In this document: positions 4,746-5,563 of the stretch, piece by piece
How the letters are laid out: the number at the start of each line of letters is the position of its first letter
How positions within the stretch are numbered: position 1 is the stretch's first letter
Assembly (NCBI GenBank): GCA_949070545.1
Contig: CARTQV010000054.1
Span: 1 to 5,563 of the forward strand
Direction: 5' to 3'
Source: an uncultured Candidatus Saccharibacteria bacterium
GTDB lineage: Bacteria > Patescibacteriota > Saccharimonadia > Saccharimonadales > Saccharimonadaceae
Length of the DNA: 5,563 nt
Made by a program: the position numbers and the translations under genes
The notes under the pieces: model-generated
What the model saw: only the letters and a program-made list of their open reading frames with translations
The model's database searches: none
What the model was told of the DNA's origin: nothing

Positions 4746-4859
4746 TTGGTTGTTGCCATCGTACGCTTGGCGCTGTTCTTAGCAATAGTGCCCATAATTC
4801 TATGCGTAGCCTACAAATTGGCTTCCAAATTAATTGACACTATCGATCACATGTTTTAA
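4746..4859 (+). CDS. Small hydrophobic peptide, single membrane helix
   Basis: A 37-residue frame starting at TTG reads as one hydrophobic segment (VVAIVRLALFLAIVPIILCVAY, roughly residues 2-23) followed by a polar tail ending IDTIDHMF. It lies directly after a strong promoter and AAAGGAAG (4729-4736), about 10 bases from the TTG. Its TAA stop overlaps the AAGGAGG ribosome-binding site of the next gene, typical of coupled translation. An alternative ATG at 4739 opens a different 32-residue frame with no recognisable character and poorer spacing. The unusual TTG start lowers certainty. Function is unknown; a partner subunit or regulator of the membrane protein that follows is possible. Confidence 0.55.
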   Translation: MVVAIVRLALFLAIVPIILCVAYKLASKLIDTIDHMF

Positions 4860-4873
4860 GGAGGGGTTTGTAT

Positions 4874-5293
4874 ATGATTCTAACCACTGTCACATTGCTT
4901 GTGTTGCCATTGTTCCTATCAGTTACGATGATAGCGCTGCATCTAGGTCTCATCGCCTGTGAGCTATCAAAAGACCACATTACACTTCTACATAGTTCGG
5001 GGGTGTATGCCGACACGTTTTTCGACACTTTCTGTTTCTTTGCTAGCGCAAAGAAATGGCGAAGAAGAATGTTGACCATGATTCTTGCGGAGGCTAGCTG
5101 TCTCACCGCCATAACCTGGACAATATGTCTATATGCAATCGGCGAAAAGACGGCTATTCTACCCGTAGCAACAGTTGCGTTGTGCTTGTTCATCATTGCG
5201 TTCATATTAAACATCCACAATCGTCACTTCGCAAAACTGCCGCTTTTCTTGGCGTTACATTCTAGCGCCTTAGTAAGAAGAGTGCAAACGTAA
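4874..5293 (+). CDS. Hypothetical integral membrane protein, three predicted helices
   Basis: I recognise no family. The 139-residue product has hydrophobic segments at about 2-29, 67-89 and 93-114. Between the first two lies an aromatic, amphipathic stretch (TFFDTFCFFASA, 48-59) followed by the basic cluster KKWRRR (60-65), which by the positive-inside rule should be cytoplasmic; the short TM2-TM3 hairpin would then turn outside and the His/Arg-rich C terminus would be inside. ATG 4874 is preferred because AAGGAGG (4858-4864) lies 9 bases upstream; an in-frame TTG at 4868 is too close. It is the second gene of a two-gene operon with the 37-residue peptide and is closed by a terminator 16 bases after the stop. 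Confidence 0.85.
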   Translation: MILTTVTLLVLPLFLSVTMIALHLGLIACELSKDHITLLHSSGVYADTFFDTFCFFASAKKWRRRMLTMILAEASCLTAITWTICLYAIGEKTAILPVATVALCLFIIAFILNIHNRHFAKLPLFLALHSSALVRRVQT

Positions 5294-5308
5294 TGCGTCG
5301 CATTACTC

Positions 5309-5335
5309 TGGTCCGACTTTTGTCGGACCATTTTT
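5309..5335 (+). terminator. Rho-independent terminator of the membrane-protein operon
   Basis: A 9-bp perfect stem TGGTCCGAC/GTCGGACCA (5309-5317 with 5322-5330) encloses TTTT and is followed by TTTTT (5331-5335). A second small hairpin TAATGC/GCATTA (5291-5305) that includes the gene's stop codon lies just before it. The last three T of the run are also the first bases of cassette 2. Confidence 0.92.
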
Positions 5336-5550
5336 GTGCGCAGCGGAGGTATAAACTTACCAGCTTCTAAACCATTGTTCGGTTCAGGACGTTATGGTAA
5401 TTATTGGTCTTCCGCTGTTTTGAACGAGAAGACCAGCTATTTTCTTGATCTACGTGCTAGTGATCTTAGTCCGTCCCACAGTGATAACTATGGTCGCTCT
5501 GTTGGTCGCTCCCTCCGCTGCCTAGCTAGTTAGTGTCTATAGTAGGAGGA
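5333..5550 (+). pseudogene. Silent cassette 2: headless FISUMP/C-type-lectin-like C-terminal domain
   Basis: The frame reads FVRSGGINLPASKPLFGS, then GNYWSSAVLN, and ends GRSLRCLAS with TAG at 5531-5533. It aligns along its whole length with cassette 1 (same order VRSG, KPL, GS, YWSSA, LDL, D-x-x-P, DNY, LRCLAS) while most interior residues and third codon positions differ. Its only possible start is the GTG at 5336, one base past a terminator T-run and without a Shine-Dalgarno site, so it is very unlikely to be translated in place. Ends 5333-5346 and 5511-5550 are identical to those of cassette 1. The expected GF before LRC is replaced by GRS, a possible functional deviation. Same orientation as cassette 1, 1,986 bp downstream of it. 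Confidence 0.7.
5511..5550 (+). repeat. 40-bp conserved right end of cassette 2
   Basis: It is identical to 3522-3561 and ends in the same place relative to the stop codon. Beyond it the sequences part (GAAGAAGG here, AGGGAGAA after cassette 1), although both remain purine-rich. Confidence 0.85.
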
Positions 5551-5563
5551 GAAGAAGGAGAAG

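Noticed and set aside
4739..4838. ATG-started 32-residue frame after the promoter at 4664
   Set aside because: Short spacing to the AAGGAAG site and a translation without recognisable character; the overlapping TTG frame gives a coherent membrane helix and ends at the next gene's ribosome-binding site.
4840..5220. Minus-strand 126-residue frame opposite the membrane-protein gene
   Set aside because: The plus strand has a strong promoter, ribosome-binding site and terminator; the minus frame has none of these.
3347..5550. The cassettes as variable regions of a diversity-generating retroelement
   Set aside because: The domain type fits DGR targets, but the two copies differ at all codon positions and all bases, not preferentially at template adenines, and no reverse transcriptase or template repeat is in the window. 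A DGR elsewhere in the genome is not excluded.
1..5563. CRISPR array, IS element or replication origin
   Set aside because: No regularly spaced repeats, no transposase or terminal inverted repeats, and no cluster of initiator boxes were seen on either strand.

Overview
The window reads as chromosomal DNA of a bacterium with standard-code genes, ordinary sigma-70-like promoters (TTGnnn, 17 bp, TATAAT) and Shine-Dalgarno sites. The combination of a ribosomal protein L1 with a long charged N-terminal extension, tiny membrane-protein operons, and dispersed fragments of a FISUMP/C-type-lectin-like domain with a 'YWSS...LRC' core suggests a member of Candidatus Saccharibacteria (TM7, CPR/Patescibacteria). 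That assignment rests on recollection of family style, not on a search, and is moderate in confidence.

Layout. Bases 1-87 hold a perfect hairpin and the promoter of a tRNA-Ala(GGC) gene (88-164). The last 7 bases of the tRNA and its terminator form a 53-bp sequence (158-210) that is repeated perfectly at 2307-2359. Between the copies lies an AT-rich three-gene segment: a small VbhA-like antitoxin (233-397), a Fic-domain AMP-transferase toxin (397-978) and an unrecognised 397-residue protein (981-2174). This looks like a small integrase-less genomic island inserted at the tRNA 3' end. The antitoxin promoter has its -35 inside the left repeat and its -10 just outside, and would produce a leaderless or almost leaderless mRNA.

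Right of the island a well-formed promoter (2364-2392) drives a single gene (2459-3244) resembling the Asp/Glu racemase fold but apparently without the catalytic cysteines; it ends in a strong terminator (3271-3296). Next comes the first of two headless domain cassettes (3347-3561), then, on the minus strand, rplA (ribosomal protein L1, 4567-3617) with its own terminator and promoter. Divergently transcribed from rplA, with -35 boxes only 6 bp apart, is a two-gene operon for a 37-residue hydrophobic peptide (4746-4859) and a 139-residue three-helix membrane protein (4874-5293), closed by a terminator (5309-5335). The second cassette (5333-5550) begins inside the T-run of that terminator.

Most notable: the two cassettes have strongly diverged interiors but share exactly the same 14-base left end and 40-base right end, the latter running 17 bases past the stop codon. 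Neither has a convincing start site, signal peptide or promoter. They look like silent donor cassettes for gene conversion into an expressed surface-protein gene elsewhere, i.e. a possible antigenic or ligand-variation system. The second notable element is the Fic island with its unassigned third gene.
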